Under the pieces are notes generated by a model. That model did not search any database, had not been told where the DNA came from, and saw nothing but the letters and a program-made list of their open reading frames with translations. From Ciceribacter sichuanensis (GTDB lineage: Bacteria; Pseudomonadota; Alphaproteobacteria; Rhizobiales; Rhizobiaceae): 64,000 nucleotides of DNA. The first letter of the stretch is position 1. Each line of letters starts with the position of its first letter. The stretch is from contig NZ_JAMXLX010000004.1 in NCBI RefSeq assembly GCF_024055605.1, positions 62,001 through 126,000 of the forward strand, given 5' to 3'. This document shows, piece after piece, positions 45,856 through 55,369 of this stretch. The translations under genes were made by a program, and so were the position numbers.

Positions 45856-46842
45856 TCAGAACCGGTCGGAAACCTGGATGCCGGCCGGTCCGAGAATGAC
45901 GGCGATCAGCACCGGCAGGAAGAACAGGATCATCGGTACGGTGAGTTTCGGCGGCAGTGCCGCCGCTTTCTTTTCCGCTTCGTTCATGCGCTCGTCGCGG
46001 CCTTCCTGCGCGAGTACGCGCAGCGCCTGTGCGACGGGCGTGCCGTAGCGCTCCGCCTGGATCAGCGCCTGGGTAACGCTTTTAACGCTGTCGAGCTGAG
46101 TGCGAAGCCCGAGGTTTTCAAGCGCGGTTCGGCGATCCGGCAGGAAGGAAAGTTCAGCCGTCGTCAGAACCATTTCCTCGGCGAGTTCCGGTGACTGGAT
46201 GGCGATCTCATCCGCCACGCGACGCATGGCGGCCTCGATGGAAATCCCGGATTCAACGCAGATCAGCATCAGGTCGAGTGCGTCGGGCCATGCCCTGCGG
46301 ATCGAATGCTGCCGCTTGCTCATACGGTTCGAGACATAGATGTTCGGCAGGTAGAAACCGATATAGCCGCCGACGATCGTGGCGAGCAGACGGATCGCGA
46401 GCGGCTTTTCCGCAAGATTGCCAAGCGCGAAGATCCAGATGGCGGTGATTGCGAGTGTCAGGAACGGCAGGAAGAAACGCGCGAAGAGAAAGATGTTCAG
46501 CGCGTTCTGCGAACGTAGGCCTGCCGCGCGAAGCTTGTCCAGCGTGGCGTCGTCCACCAGAGCCTGACGCAGGTTGAGGCGTTCGACGATCTGCCGGACC
46601 GACTGGTTGTTGTTTGCGCGAAGGCTCGCCTTGCCGCGGGCCGTCTCGGCATTCATGCGCGCCCGCTCGCGTGCACGGATCTGCTCACGCTCGGTGGAGA
46701 CCGCCTTCATGCGCTTGTCGAGATTGCCGCGCTCGAAGAAGGGAATGGCGATGGTGTAAAGGGTGGCGAACACCGCGATCGCCACGAGGACCGCGATGAT
46801 CAGCGAGGGATTTGTCAGGCTTGCCGCGAAGTCTTCATTCAT
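45856..46842 (-). CDS. tadC: Flp pilus assembly membrane protein TadC
   Basis: Inner-membrane platform protein of the Flp/Tad machine, 328 residues. One N-terminal membrane segment (about 15-35) and a basic coiled region precede the T2SF/GspF domain. That domain has membrane helices near 115-160 and at the C-terminus (VPMILFFLPVLIAVILG) and the motif ALDLMLICVESGISIEAAM. ATG 46842. It is the last gene of the minus-strand pilus operon; no tadD follows. Confidence 0.93.
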   Translation of the reverse strand: MNEDFAASLTNPSLIIAVLVAIAVFATLYTIAIPFFERGNLDKRMKAVSTEREQIRARERARMNAETARGKASLRANNNQSVRQIVERLNLRQALVDDATLDKLRAAGLRSQNALNIFLFARFFLPFLTLAITAIWIFALGNLAEKPLAIRLLATIVGGYIGFYLPNIYVSNRMSKRQHSIRRAWPDALDLMLICVESGISIEAAMRRVADEIAIQSPELAEEMVLTTAELSFLPDRRTALENLGLRTQLDSVKSVTQALIQAERYGTPVAQALRVLAQEGRDERMNEAEKKAAALPPKLTVPMILFFLPVLIAVILGPAGIQVSDRF

Positions 46843-46853
46843 CGCCCGGTTCC

Positions 46854-47867
46854 CTAGATGTCGAAGTTGATCATGTTGCGCATCACCAGGATGCCGAGCG
46901 ACATCCACACGCCCGAGGCGGCGAGGATCAGGTGACCGCGAGAATCGGTGAACAGGATCATGATGTATTGCGGCGAGGTGAGGTAGACGAGTAGCGCGAC
47001 GATGAAGGGCAGGGCGCCGATGATGACTGCCGAGGCCTTGGCTTCCATCGAAAGCGCGTTGACCTTCGCCTTCATCTTCTTTCGGTCGCGCAGCACGCGC
47101 GAGAGGTTGGACAGCGCTTCGGAAAGATTGCCGCCGGCCTGGCTCTGGATGGCGATCACGATAGAGAAGAAATTGATCTCCTGCAGCGGCATAGTGATCA
47201 TCATGCGCTGGCAGGCTTCCGGGACGCTGAGGCCCACCTGCTGGGATTCAACGACCCGGCGAAATTCCGTCTTCACCGGTTCCTGTCCTTCGGAAGCGAT
47301 CAGCCGCAATGCGTCGTTCAGCGGCAGGCCGGACTTGATCGAACGGACCATGACATCGAGCGAATTGGGGAACTCGTTCAGGAATTTCTTCTGCCGGCGC
47401 TTGACCAGGAAACCGACGAGCCAGCGCGGAATGCCGAAGCCAGCGACAAAGGCCACGCCGACAAGCGCGAGCGGCGGCAGCCCGGCGACGAAGGCGAACA
47501 CGGCGATGACGACGCCGAAGATGACGCTGAAGGTGTAAAACTGGCTTGGGGTGGCGGAAAGGCCGGCTTGCGTGAGCCGTGATTTCAGGCTGGTGGCTGC
47601 GGCCTTCTTCTGCCGTTCATGCTGCTTGCGCTCCAGTTCTTTCAGCGAATCCTGAACGGATTTTCGCCGCTTGGAGATTTCCTGCACGCGGTCGCGGGCC
47701 GCCTTGACCTTGGCGTGATCGGTCTCCGCCGCCTTCACGCGGTTGATGCGGCTTGCTGTCTTCTTCTCGGTCTCGATCTGTGAGTACAACAGTCCGTAGG
47801 CGATGCCGCCGGTTGCTATTGCCGCAAGCGCGATGATGGCCAGTACCAGGGGATCGAAGCCGAACAT
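46854..47867 (-). CDS. tadB: Flp pilus assembly membrane protein TadB
   Basis: Partner platform protein, 337 residues. TM at about 7-28, a long charged coiled stretch (30-95), two helices near 108-150, then the T2SF domain (NEFPNSLDVMVRSIKSGLPLNDALRLIA; QSQAGGNLSEALSNLSRVLRDR) and C-terminal helices. It starts four bases after cpaF and precedes tadC by 11 bp. Confidence 0.94.
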   Translation of the reverse strand: MFGFDPLVLAIIALAAIATGGIAYGLLYSQIETEKKTASRINRVKAAETDHAKVKAARDRVQEISKRRKSVQDSLKELERKQHERQKKAAATSLKSRLTQAGLSATPSQFYTFSVIFGVVIAVFAFVAGLPPLALVGVAFVAGFGIPRWLVGFLVKRRQKKFLNEFPNSLDVMVRSIKSGLPLNDALRLIASEGQEPVKTEFRRVVESQQVGLSVPEACQRMMITMPLQEINFFSIVIAIQSQAGGNLSEALSNLSRVLRDRKKMKAKVNALSMEAKASAVIIGALPFIVALLVYLTSPQYIMILFTDSRGHLILAASGVWMSLGILVMRNMINFDI

Positions 47868-47871
47868 CGTC

Positions 47872-49368
47872 TCAGGCCCCCTTGCCCTTCTGTTCCATGG
47901 CGTCCAGTGCCGCCGCCAGACGGCGCTCCTCGTTATAGTAGCGCGCGCGATCCCAGAAATGCGGCTTGCCGATCCCGGTCGACATGTGCCGTCCGATGAT
48001 CTTGCCGTTGAGGTCTTCGCCTTCCATCTCGTAGCGCAGAAGATCCTGGGTGATGATGACGTCGCCTTCCATGCCGATCACCTCGGTGACATGGGTGATG
48101 CGGCGCGAACCATCGCGCAGGCGGGCCGCCTGGATGATGACGTCGATGGAGCCGGAAATGATTTCGCGCACCGTCTTCGCAGGAAGGGTGAAGCCACCCA
48201 TGGCAATCATCGATTCCATACGCGACAGGCATTCGCGCGGCGTATTGGCGTGGATCGTGCCCATCGAGCCGTCATGGCCGGTGTTCATCGCCTGCAGGAG
48301 GTCGAACACTTCCGGTCCGCGCACTTCGCCGACGATGATGCGTTCGGGACGCATACGCAGGCAGTTCTTGACGAGATCGCGCATGGTGATCTCGCCTTCG
48401 CCTTCGATGTTCGGCGGGCGGGTTTCGAGACGCACAACATGCGGCTGCTGCAGTTGCAGTTCGGCGGTGTCTTCGCAGGTGATAATGCGCTCGTCGGCAT
48501 CGATGAAGCCGGTGAGGCAGTTGAGCAGTGTGGTCTTGCCCGAGCCGGTACCGCCGGAAATGACGACGTTGCACCGCACGCGGCCGATGATCTGCAGGAT
48601 CTCCGCACCTTCCGGCGTGATGGCTCCGAATTTGACGAGCTGCGCGAGGTTGAGTTTGTCCTTCTTGAACTTGCGGATCGTCAGGGCCGGCCCGTCGATG
48701 GCGAGCGGCGGAGCGATGACGTTGACGCGCGAGCCGTCAGGCAGGCGGGCGTCGCAGATCGGGCTGGATTCATCGACGCGGCGGCCGACCTGGCTCACGA
48801 TGCGCTGGCAGATGGAGAGAAGCTGGGCGTTGTCGCGGAACCGGATATCCGACTCGATCGTCTTGCCGTTCACTTCGATGAAGGTCTGGCCGGAGCCATT
48901 GACCATGATGTCGGCGATGTCGTCGCGCGCAAGCAGTGGTTCCAGCGGACCGTAGCCGAGCACGTCGTTGCAGATATCGTCGAGCAGTTCCTCCTGCTCG
49001 GAGATCGACATCGCGAAGTTCTTGATGGTGATGATGTCGTTGACGATGTCGCGGATTTCTTCGCGCGCGCTTTCCCCGTCCAGCTTGGCAAGCTGCGACA
49101 GGTCTATGGTATCGATCAGCGCCGAGAAGACCTGGGACTTGGTGTCATAATAGTCCTGCGTACGGGCGGGCCGCTTGCGGCCGGCAGGCTGCTGCGCCTG
49201 CAGCGGCGGAGGCGCAACCTGCTGGCGCGGCTCGTCGCGTGCGGACTCCGGAGCGGCCATGCTGCTACGCTGGGGAGGTATCGCAACAGCGGGCGCGGCC
49301 GCGGGCGGCACCGTGCCGACCCCCGATCCACTCTTTCCAAAACCGTCGCCTCCGCGCTTTCCAAACAT
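47872..49368 (-). CDS. cpaF: Flp pilus assembly ATPase CpaF/TadA
   Basis: Hexameric secretion ATPase of the type II/IV family, 498 residues. A Pro/Ala-rich N-terminus (1-75) precedes the CpaF domain. Walker A is ISGGTGSGKTTLLN, Asp box TCEDTAELQLQ, His box LRMRPERIIVGEVRGPE with Walker B, and TGHDGSMGTIHANTPRE. It powers pilin assembly and retraction-like steps at the inner membrane. Confidence 0.97.
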   Translation of the reverse strand: MFGKRGGDGFGKSGSGVGTVPPAAAPAVAIPPQRSSMAAPESARDEPRQQVAPPPLQAQQPAGRKRPARTQDYYDTKSQVFSALIDTIDLSQLAKLDGESAREEIRDIVNDIITIKNFAMSISEQEELLDDICNDVLGYGPLEPLLARDDIADIMVNGSGQTFIEVNGKTIESDIRFRDNAQLLSICQRIVSQVGRRVDESSPICDARLPDGSRVNVIAPPLAIDGPALTIRKFKKDKLNLAQLVKFGAITPEGAEILQIIGRVRCNVVISGGTGSGKTTLLNCLTGFIDADERIITCEDTAELQLQQPHVVRLETRPPNIEGEGEITMRDLVKNCLRMRPERIIVGEVRGPEVFDLLQAMNTGHDGSMGTIHANTPRECLSRMESMIAMGGFTLPAKTVREIISGSIDVIIQAARLRDGSRRITHVTEVIGMEGDVIITQDLLRYEMEGEDLNGKIIGRHMSTGIGKPHFWDRARYYNEERRLAAALDAMEQKGKGA

Positions 49369-49395
49369 CAGCCTTAACCTGTTTCCGTCCTGCCG

Positions 49396-50685
49396 TTATT
49401 TCTTGCCGAGCAGCCCGAGCATCTTGCCCAGCCCGCCCTTTCTGGGCTTCTTGATCGTGGCCCTGCCGGTCACGAGATGGGCGATCTGCGAAAATGTCTC
49501 TGATGTCGGCGATTTTGCATCGATCTCGGAGATCATCCGCCCGCTATTGGCCGCGTTTCCGAACAGCGCTGCGTCGAACGGAATGATGGCGGCCGGCTCG
49601 ATTTCCAGCGGCTCGAAGAAATCCTGCGGCGAGATTTCCGGACGCTTCGGCATGCCGACCTGATTGAGAATGAGATGCGGCGCCTTGTCGTTCGGCCTGA
49701 TCTTCTTCAGCGCGTCGAGCATGTTCTTGGCGTTGCGCAGATTGGCGAGGTCGGGAGCGCAGGTGATGATGATCTCATCGACTTCGCCGAGCACCGTGCG
49801 CGTCCAGTCCGACCAGGCATGCGGCAGGTCGAGCACGGTCGCCGGCGCGCTGCGTTGCAACAGTTCGAGCACCGGCTGGAAGGCATCGCGGTCGTAGTCA
49901 TAGGCGCGGTCGAGCAGCGAGGGCGCGGCCAGCAGCGAGAGATGCTGGGAGCAGGTCGTCAGCAGGCGGTCGAGGAACACTTCGTCCAGCCGCTCCGGCG
50001 AGAAGACCGCTTCCGCCATGCCCTGCGCCGGGTCCTGGTCGAAGTCGATATTTGCCGTCCCGAAGGGAAGATCGAGATCGGCCAGAATGGTTTCCGTCGA
50101 AAACAGGCTCGAAATGCCGAAAGCGCAATTGTGGGCGATGGTCGAGGAGCCCACGCCACCCTTGGCGCCAATGAAGGCAATGCTGCGGCCGAGCGGTTCG
50201 GCTTCCGGGTCGACGAAGATGGCCGAAATGGCGGTCATGATATCGGCCATGGCGAGGGGAGCCACGATATATTCGGAAATGCCGTTGCGCATCAGTTCGC
50301 GATAGAGCGTGATGTCGTTGTGACGACCGATGATGATGACCCTGGTGGCAGGGTCGCAAACCTCGGCGAGAGGCGCGAGTTCTGCCATCAGGTTGCCGGC
50401 GACCGCCTCGGTTTCCAGAATGATGAGGTTCGGTGTTGGCGTGGAGGCAAACATGCTCGCGGCGGCGGCGATGTTGCCGCTGGTGATTCTGAGGCTTGCC
50501 CGTGCCATCCGTCGATCCTGGGAGCACTGCTCCATCACGCGCCGGACCGCATCCGATATGCAGAAGGCGTGCACCGAAATGCGCGGCAGCGGACGCAGGC
50601 TGTCGAGATCGCCAGTCGCGGCAGGCTCATCCGCCATGCGGCCCCCGTTGGCCCCCGTGTCAATGTCGTAATCGATCGCGCTCAT
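49396..50685 (-). CDS. cpaE: Flp pilus localisation ATPase CpaE/TadZ
   Basis: A MinD/ParA-like protein, 429 residues, that places the pilus machine. A receiver-like domain (about 35-150) is followed by the ATPase with the deviant Walker A FIGAKGGVGSSTIAHN near residue 173. LADLDLPFGTANIDFDQDP is the switch region. The C-terminus ends in KKPRKGGLGKMLGLLGKK, a basic tail. Confidence 0.94.
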   Translation of the reverse strand: MSAIDYDIDTGANGGRMADEPAATGDLDSLRPLPRISVHAFCISDAVRRVMEQCSQDRRMARASLRITSGNIAAAASMFASTPTPNLIILETEAVAGNLMAELAPLAEVCDPATRVIIIGRHNDITLYRELMRNGISEYIVAPLAMADIMTAISAIFVDPEAEPLGRSIAFIGAKGGVGSSTIAHNCAFGISSLFSTETILADLDLPFGTANIDFDQDPAQGMAEAVFSPERLDEVFLDRLLTTCSQHLSLLAAPSLLDRAYDYDRDAFQPVLELLQRSAPATVLDLPHAWSDWTRTVLGEVDEIIITCAPDLANLRNAKNMLDALKKIRPNDKAPHLILNQVGMPKRPEISPQDFFEPLEIEPAAIIPFDAALFGNAANSGRMISEIDAKSPTSETFSQIAHLVTGRATIKKPRKGGLGKMLGLLGKK

Positions 50686-50718
50686 GCTTTAATCCTGCCT
50701 TCGGACGTTGCGGCCCTG

Positions 50719-51447
50719 CTAGTTCGTCGAGGTATCGGCGCCTTCGCGATAGAGACCGATGACAGTCGAGCGTCGCGTCGCATCGATCGGCGCGGTCGCG
50801 CGCGGCGTCACGAGGTCCATCGGATTGGCAATCTGGGCCGCAAGGTTTGCTTGCGTGGCACAGCCGAAATTATGCCAGTTCTTGTTGGCATAGGTATTGT
50901 TCTGCAGGTCTTCCGGCCACTGGCCGCACTGGTCGGTGACGGCGGTGACCGCGACATAGCTCAACCTGACTGGTGCAGTGTCGCCCGTCGCGCCTGCCTG
51001 ATAGCTGGTTTCGACGATACGGGGCGCCGGTACACCATTGCCCGCCAGTACCGAGCGGATTTCCTTGCGCATATGGGCGGCGGCAACCGAATTCGGCGAA
51101 CCCTGCGGCAGAAGGATCTGCAGGTTCCCCCTGGACTTCGATGCGTAGTCGCCGGCAAAGCCTGCGATGGCATCCCGTGTTCCGGTCGTCAGGCTGCGGT
51201 CGCCCGATGCGATCGGAATATCGAGGGTATGCTCGACTTCAGTCAGGGTGATCGGATGACGGGTGCGGTAATCGTCGGGGATTGCCCCCGTCGACATCTG
51301 GTCCTTGTTCATGCTGCCGCAGCTGGCGAGCATGGTGGTCGCGCCGATAACCAGCAGGGTTGCGGCGATGCGCCCGCAGCGGATCGTGTGTTCGGCCATG
51401 GCGGTCCGGCTTTCCGTTCTTTCGAGCTTGGTCGTTGGCGTCTTCAT
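50719..51447 (-). CDS. cpaD: Flp pilus lipoprotein CpaD
   Basis: Outer-membrane-associated pilus biogenesis lipoprotein, 242 residues. The lipobox is LASC (near residue 43) after an N-terminal extension. The body shows QILLPQGSPNSVAA and NNTYANKNWHNFGCATQANLAAQIANPMDLVTPR, typical of CpaD. ATG 51447 with GGAGG five bases ahead replaces the GTG at 51465. Confidence 0.93.
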   Translation of the reverse strand: MKTPTTKLERTESRTAMAEHTIRCGRIAATLLVIGATTMLASCGSMNKDQMSTGAIPDDYRTRHPITLTEVEHTLDIPIASGDRSLTTGTRDAIAGFAGDYASKSRGNLQILLPQGSPNSVAAAHMRKEIRSVLAGNGVPAPRIVETSYQAGATGDTAPVRLSYVAVTAVTDQCGQWPEDLQNNTYANKNWHNFGCATQANLAAQIANPMDLVTPRATAPIDATRRSTVIGLYREGADTSTN

Positions 51448-51461
51448 GTCGGCCTCCGGGC

Positions 51462-53033
51462 TCACTTGTAGATAAATCCGACCGCGCCATGGTATTGGCC
51501 AGTGGCATCAGCCTGACGGCGGCCATAGACCTTGTTCACCTTGTTCAGGAAGAAGGTGGCGCCGTCGTTCTCGGGGTTGAAGTTGTCGTCGGGGCGGGCG
51601 AGTTGGTTGCGCGCGACCGGCCGAACGAGATAGGGCGTGGCGATGATGACCAGTTCGGTCTCGTTGCGCTGGAAGTCCTTGCTTCTGAACAACGTGCCGA
51701 GAACTGGGATCTTGGAAAGGCCGGGCAAGCCCGACATCGCCTGGCGGATGTTGTCCTGAACGAGACCAGCTATCACGATGGAGCCGCCTGAAGGCAGTTC
51801 GACGGTGGTCGAGGCTTCGCGCTTGCGGATCGACAGATAGGTCGAGCCTGGAACGTCCAATTGGTTGCCAGAGACGTCCGATCCTTCCCAGGTCGGTTCG
51901 GAAACATTGGTCTCGATTGCCAAGCTGATGCGCCCCGGCGCCAGGACCACCGGACGGAAGTTCAGCTCGATGCCATATTCCACCGATTCCGTCGTGCGTG
52001 TAATCGTGTTTTCCTCGGAATCGACTTCTTGTTCTTTGGGTAGGCGATATTCGCCGCCAACATAGAATTTTGCCTGTTCGCCGGAAATCGCCGTCAGGCT
52101 CGGTTCGGCAAGTGTGCGCATCACGCCGGCCTGTTCCATGGCATTGATGTAGGAAGTGATTCCATAGCCGGAACTTCCGAGCGAGCCGACAACCTTCGCG
52201 ATGCCATCCAGGTTGACGGAGTTGCCGAGGTTGGCGGGATTGGCATAACCGATACCGCTCGTGCCATCCGAAATGCGACCACTGAAGCCAAGCTGTTTCA
52301 GGACTGAACGGCTGACTTCGGCGACCGTGACCTTGAGTGAAACCTGATCCTCGCCCTCGATCGTCAGCAAGTTGACGATCTGGGAGACCTGACGGTCTTC
52401 CGCGAAGATTGCAACGGCTGCGTCCCCGCTCTCGCTGGATGCCGTCGCGGTCTGGTTGCGAGTGGTCGCTTCACCGCCCTTAAGGAAGGCGTTGGCAAGG
52501 CTTTCTGCACGGGAGGCGTCCTGCGGGGTGCGCACCGTGCCGGTCAGGACGATGTTGTCCGAGACGATCTCGACCTTGATGTCGGATTCGGGAATGAAGC
52601 GGCGCAGATTGTTTTCGAGTCCTGCGATGTCGCGTTCAATCTCGACGTCGAGGCTTACCACTTCCTCGCCGTTGGCGCCGAAGATGAAGATGTTCGTCTG
52701 GCCGACGGCCTTGCCGAACAGATAGATGCGGCGCGAGGTGCGGGTCACGGCATCGGCCATCGACGGATCCGCAACGAGGATGTCGTGCGCGTCCTGCGGC
52801 AGGTCGACGACGAGCGCCTTGTTGAGACCGAGCTTGAGGGTACGCCGAGCGCCGGGACCGGACTGGTTGATGCGGACAACGCTCTGGGCCGCTGCTTCTG
52901 CAGCCGGCACATCGAAGATGTGGGGGGCGAAATTGCCGGGCATGCCGGAAAAGGCCATGGAGAAGGCCAATCCTCCGGCCAGCGAAGTGCGGATTTTCTG
53001 TTTCAAGTTCAGCACCGTGGCATCCCCGATCAT
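51462..53033 (-). CDS. cpaC: Flp pilus secretin CpaC/RcpA
   Basis: Outer-membrane secretin, 523 residues. A long signal sequence (to about residue 49) is followed by a pilus-assembly N domain (LGLNKALVVDLPQDAHDILVADPSMADAV), BON-like and N1-like domains. The secretin core has VPVLGTLFRSKDFQRNETELVIIATPYLV-type motifs (here IPVLGTLFRSKD). Its ATG overlaps the cpaB stop (ATGA). Confidence 0.96.
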   Translation of the reverse strand: MIGDATVLNLKQKIRTSLAGGLAFSMAFSGMPGNFAPHIFDVPAAEAAAQSVVRINQSGPGARRTLKLGLNKALVVDLPQDAHDILVADPSMADAVTRTSRRIYLFGKAVGQTNIFIFGANGEEVVSLDVEIERDIAGLENNLRRFIPESDIKVEIVSDNIVLTGTVRTPQDASRAESLANAFLKGGEATTRNQTATASSESGDAAVAIFAEDRQVSQIVNLLTIEGEDQVSLKVTVAEVSRSVLKQLGFSGRISDGTSGIGYANPANLGNSVNLDGIAKVVGSLGSSGYGITSYINAMEQAGVMRTLAEPSLTAISGEQAKFYVGGEYRLPKEQEVDSEENTITRTTESVEYGIELNFRPVVLAPGRISLAIETNVSEPTWEGSDVSGNQLDVPGSTYLSIRKREASTTVELPSGGSIVIAGLVQDNIRQAMSGLPGLSKIPVLGTLFRSKDFQRNETELVIIATPYLVRPVARNQLARPDDNFNPENDGATFFLNKVNKVYGRRQADATGQYHGAVGFIYK

Positions 53034-53845
53034 TGTGTCTGGTTTTCCGAACCGGAGGTCTTGACCACCGTGCCGGATTTGATGACCTGAATTGAAGGCG
53101 CCCCCGAGCCGCCGCTCAGAAGGTAATCCGCGACCGACGTATCTTCTTCCTGTGCGTCGGCGACCGAGCGCAGCGCCAGCGACAGCCGGTCCGCCATCTG
53201 CTGAGCAACAGTGATCACCTTGGCCTGGTCGGGCGTGAGTTCCAGTGTCGCCGTGGTGCCGACCACGGACTTGCTGCCATCTTCCTTCTCCTCGACCTGC
53301 TGGTCGATCGCCAGCACGCGAATGTTGGAGAGCACGGTTTCGGTCAGGTAATTGTTCTCGTCACCCTTGCGGACCATGATGATGTCGACGCGGTCATTGG
53401 GCAGGATGAAGCCGCCGGCGCCAGTCGCGACGGAGATTTCGGTGGCGACCGCGCGCTTGCCGGAGGGCAGCAGCGACGACATGATCCGCGTCGAGGAATC
53501 GACGATCTTCTCGCGGCGCATCGGCTCTCCCTCGAACATCGGAAGGCGCACGACCGCGCCCGCGAGTTCCGTCAGGGCGTCGGGGCGATCCGTGCGGGTA
53601 ATGAAACCGGGAACGATGCTGCCTTCTGGCCAGGCCATCCAGCGAATGGACTTTTCGTTCAGCCGGGCGCCGACGGGAAGATTTTCCGAGGAGACGAGCA
53701 CGTCGACAGTCGGCTCTTTTTTGACCTCGCCGCTCACCTGCTGCATCACGACCTGTTTCGTGCCGCCGAGCCTCATGGCGAGGAGCCCTGCCATGCCGGC
53801 CGCCACGACGGCGACGGCGAGGATGATGATGCGCGCGGGTTTCAT
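53030..53845 (-). CDS. cpaB: Flp pilus assembly protein CpaB/RcpC
   Basis: A 271-residue inner-membrane-anchored periplasmic protein with SAF domain. The N-terminal helix (MKPARIIILAVAVVAAGMAGLLAM) is followed by VLVSSENLPVGARLNEKSIRWMAWPEG (SAF) and GFILPNDRVDIIMVR. It probably links CpaC to the wall. ATG 53845 is chosen over a TTG 17 codons upstream. A 124-bp gap to cpaA holds a paired 9-bp direct repeat, possibly a separate promoter. Confidence 0.94.
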   Translation of the reverse strand: MKPARIIILAVAVVAAGMAGLLAMRLGGTKQVVMQQVSGEVKKEPTVDVLVSSENLPVGARLNEKSIRWMAWPEGSIVPGFITRTDRPDALTELAGAVVRLPMFEGEPMRREKIVDSSTRIMSSLLPSGKRAVATEISVATGAGGFILPNDRVDIIMVRKGDENNYLTETVLSNIRVLAIDQQVEEKEDGSKSVVGTTATLELTPDQAKVITVAQQMADRLSLALRSVADAQEEDTSVADYLLSGGSGAPSIQVIKSGTVVKTSGSENQTQ

Positions 53846-53909
53846 GATCTTTCCTTGAGCGGCACAAAGCACTGTGCCCCGCAGAATGATCAGCAATTGG
53901 TGTAATTAT

Positions 53910-53942
53910 GGTTAACGAGACGCTTACGGTCTTGGTTAACGA
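53910..53942 (-). promoter_or_regulatory. Paired GGTTAACGA direct repeats upstream of cpaB
   Basis: GGTTAACGA occurs at 53910-53918 and 53934-53942, exactly 24 bp apart. Read on the minus strand the downstream copy sits in TTAACCAT, the half-site of the cell-cycle regulator CtrA as I know it from Caulobacter. The pair lies 65-97 bp upstream of the cpaB ATG. A regulatory role is inference. Confidence 0.45.
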
Positions 53943-53969
53943 TAGCTTCCTGTGGTCGGCTGCCAGCGT

Positions 53970-54482
53970 TTACCGCATCTGCTCCAGCGCCGTCAGCACG
54001 AGCGGCGATTGAGGAAACGTGACGAGGCCACCGACGCAGATCGCGATCGCATAGGGGATCTTCTTGGCCGTCAGGATAGAGTGCGGCACCGGCAGGTTGA
54101 GCGCCATGACGGTGTTGGCGCGCGCCCGCACCAGCAGAATGAGAATGGTCAGGATGCCGCCGCCATAGGCGACATAGATCAGGAAATGCAGCAGGGATGG
54201 AGTGAAACCGTACCACACCGCCGCTGCGGTCAGAAGCTTTGCATCGCCGCCGCCCATGACGTTGATGGCGAAGAGGCCAAAGACGACAGCGAACACGGCG
54301 GCGCCTGCCACGATATGCCAGCCGAATTCGGGGAGGCTCAGACCGGAGAAAGGTGCAATCAATATGAAGGATGCAAGAATGATGACCGGAATACGGTTCG
54401 GGACAGTCATCTCGAACAGGTCGGTAAAAGCCGCAACGACGAGGCAGATCGGCAGAATTACGAAAACCGCAGCTTCATACAT
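53970..54482 (-). CDS. cpaA: Flp prepilin peptidase CpaA/TadV
   Basis: Membrane aspartyl protease that cleaves Flp and TadE-type prepilins, 170 residues. It has about five membrane segments. Catalytic aspartates are in AFTDLFEMTVPN (near residue 20) and the GxGD motif VMGGGDAKLL. The ATG lies 153 bp past pilA, beyond a strong terminator, so cpaA onward may have readthrough or its own promoter. Confidence 0.95.
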   Translation of the reverse strand: MYEAAVFVILPICLVVAAFTDLFEMTVPNRIPVIILASFILIAPFSGLSLPEFGWHIVAGAAVFAVVFGLFAINVMGGGDAKLLTAAAVWYGFTPSLLHFLIYVAYGGGILTILILLVRARANTVMALNLPVPHSILTAKKIPYAIAICVGGLVTFPQSPLVLTALEQMR

Positions 54483-54568
54483 GGCTGACTTCCTTTTCGT
54501 TCAATCGCGGGATCATGTTTGCAAAGGCTTACGAAATCGCAAAGCCGCTTTACGTTTGTTTATTTGCC

Positions 54569-54605
54569 AAAAACGAACGTGGCCGCCCTGCATAGAGGCG
54601 GCCAC
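54569..54605 (-). terminator. Intrinsic terminator after pilA
   Basis: GTGGCCGCC and GGCGGCCAC (54579-54587, 54597-54605) form a perfect 9-bp stem with 9-nt loop, followed on the minus strand by GTTCGTTTTT. It lies 30 bp after the pilA stop and would let pilin mRNA exceed that of the machinery genes. Confidence 0.8.
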
Positions 54606-54635
54606 GCTGAGAGCTCAGTGATACAAGCAAGCTTA

Positions 54636-54818
54636 TCAGTACTTGCCGTTGGCGTCGGTCATTTTAGTCGACAGATCAGAGAACTGCGTGTTCAGGGCGT
54701 TGCCGAGGGTCGTCGCGCCGGTGATCAGGGCGACGGAGATGAGGGCTGCGATCAGGCCGTATTCGATAGCGGTGGCGCCGGACTCATCCTTCAGGAAACG
54801 TGCGAAAATCTTGGTCAT
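54636..54818 (-). CDS. pilA: Flp/PilA type IVc pilin
   Basis: Major Flp pilin precursor, 60 residues. A short basic leader (MTKIFARFLKDESG) ends before ATAIEYGLIAALISVALITG, the conserved prepilin segment with the G/A-T-A-I-E-Y cleavage region and hydrophobic helix. The mature tail is about 25 residues. It is processed by CpaA. The ATG follows TAGGAGAGTAGA. Confidence 0.97.
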   Translation of the reverse strand: MTKIFARFLKDESGATAIEYGLIAALISVALITGATTLGNALNTQFSDLSTKMTDANGKY

Positions 54819-55369
54819 TCTACTCTCCTACTCCACAATGGTTGTTCAGCACTCCCGGCAACTGTTTGCCGTTGCTCGGATGACTGGAACCTACACATCA
54901 GCCCATTGCCATCGACTTAAGAAAGACGGTTACCAACTCCTGAAAACCCAAATGCCCGGGACTTGGTAAACGGTTGGAAGCACCGAAATTCCGCATTTTA
55001 TCGATCAAGGCGCACACGCCGGAAAATCGATGATAAAACAGCTATTTGCATCGCCTTCACGAAAGGCATTCATGGCTGGATGGCGCGGCTGTGATCGTCA
55101 CCGTCTTGTTCTTCGCAGGACAAGTTGCGGATGTGTGACCAATTTTGGTACGAACCTAGGTCGATGCTTGGTCGCCGATACGGTTTTCGAGAAGGACAGG
55201 AGAGCGGCGAGATCGCGTTCAAGCGTGCGCTGTGCGCATCCGGGACCGTTGCCGGCTCGCTCGGCTGGTGTTGTTCACACAGAAATGCCCCGGCTTAACC
55301 GTCCGTTCACCAATCCGCTCCATCCTGCGTCAGGATCCACGTATTGAAAGCTTCGGAAGGCTGGCACGC
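54819..55369. other. 551-bp divergent intergenic region of the pilus locus
   Basis: No gene is supported here; the only longer frame (55030-55347) has atypical composition and no ribosome site. The region must hold the pilA promoter on the minus strand and that of the secretin-N-domain gene on the plus strand. An inverted pair TTACCAA (54930-54936) and TTGGTAA (54963-54969), 33 bp apart, lies about 112-151 bp upstream of pilA and might be regulatory. It is AT-richer than its surroundings. Confidence 0.5.

Noticed and set aside
55030..55347. 105-codon plus-strand frame in the pilus divergent region
   Set aside because: Arg/Ser/Cys-rich random-looking product, no ribosome site, composition unlike the neighbours.
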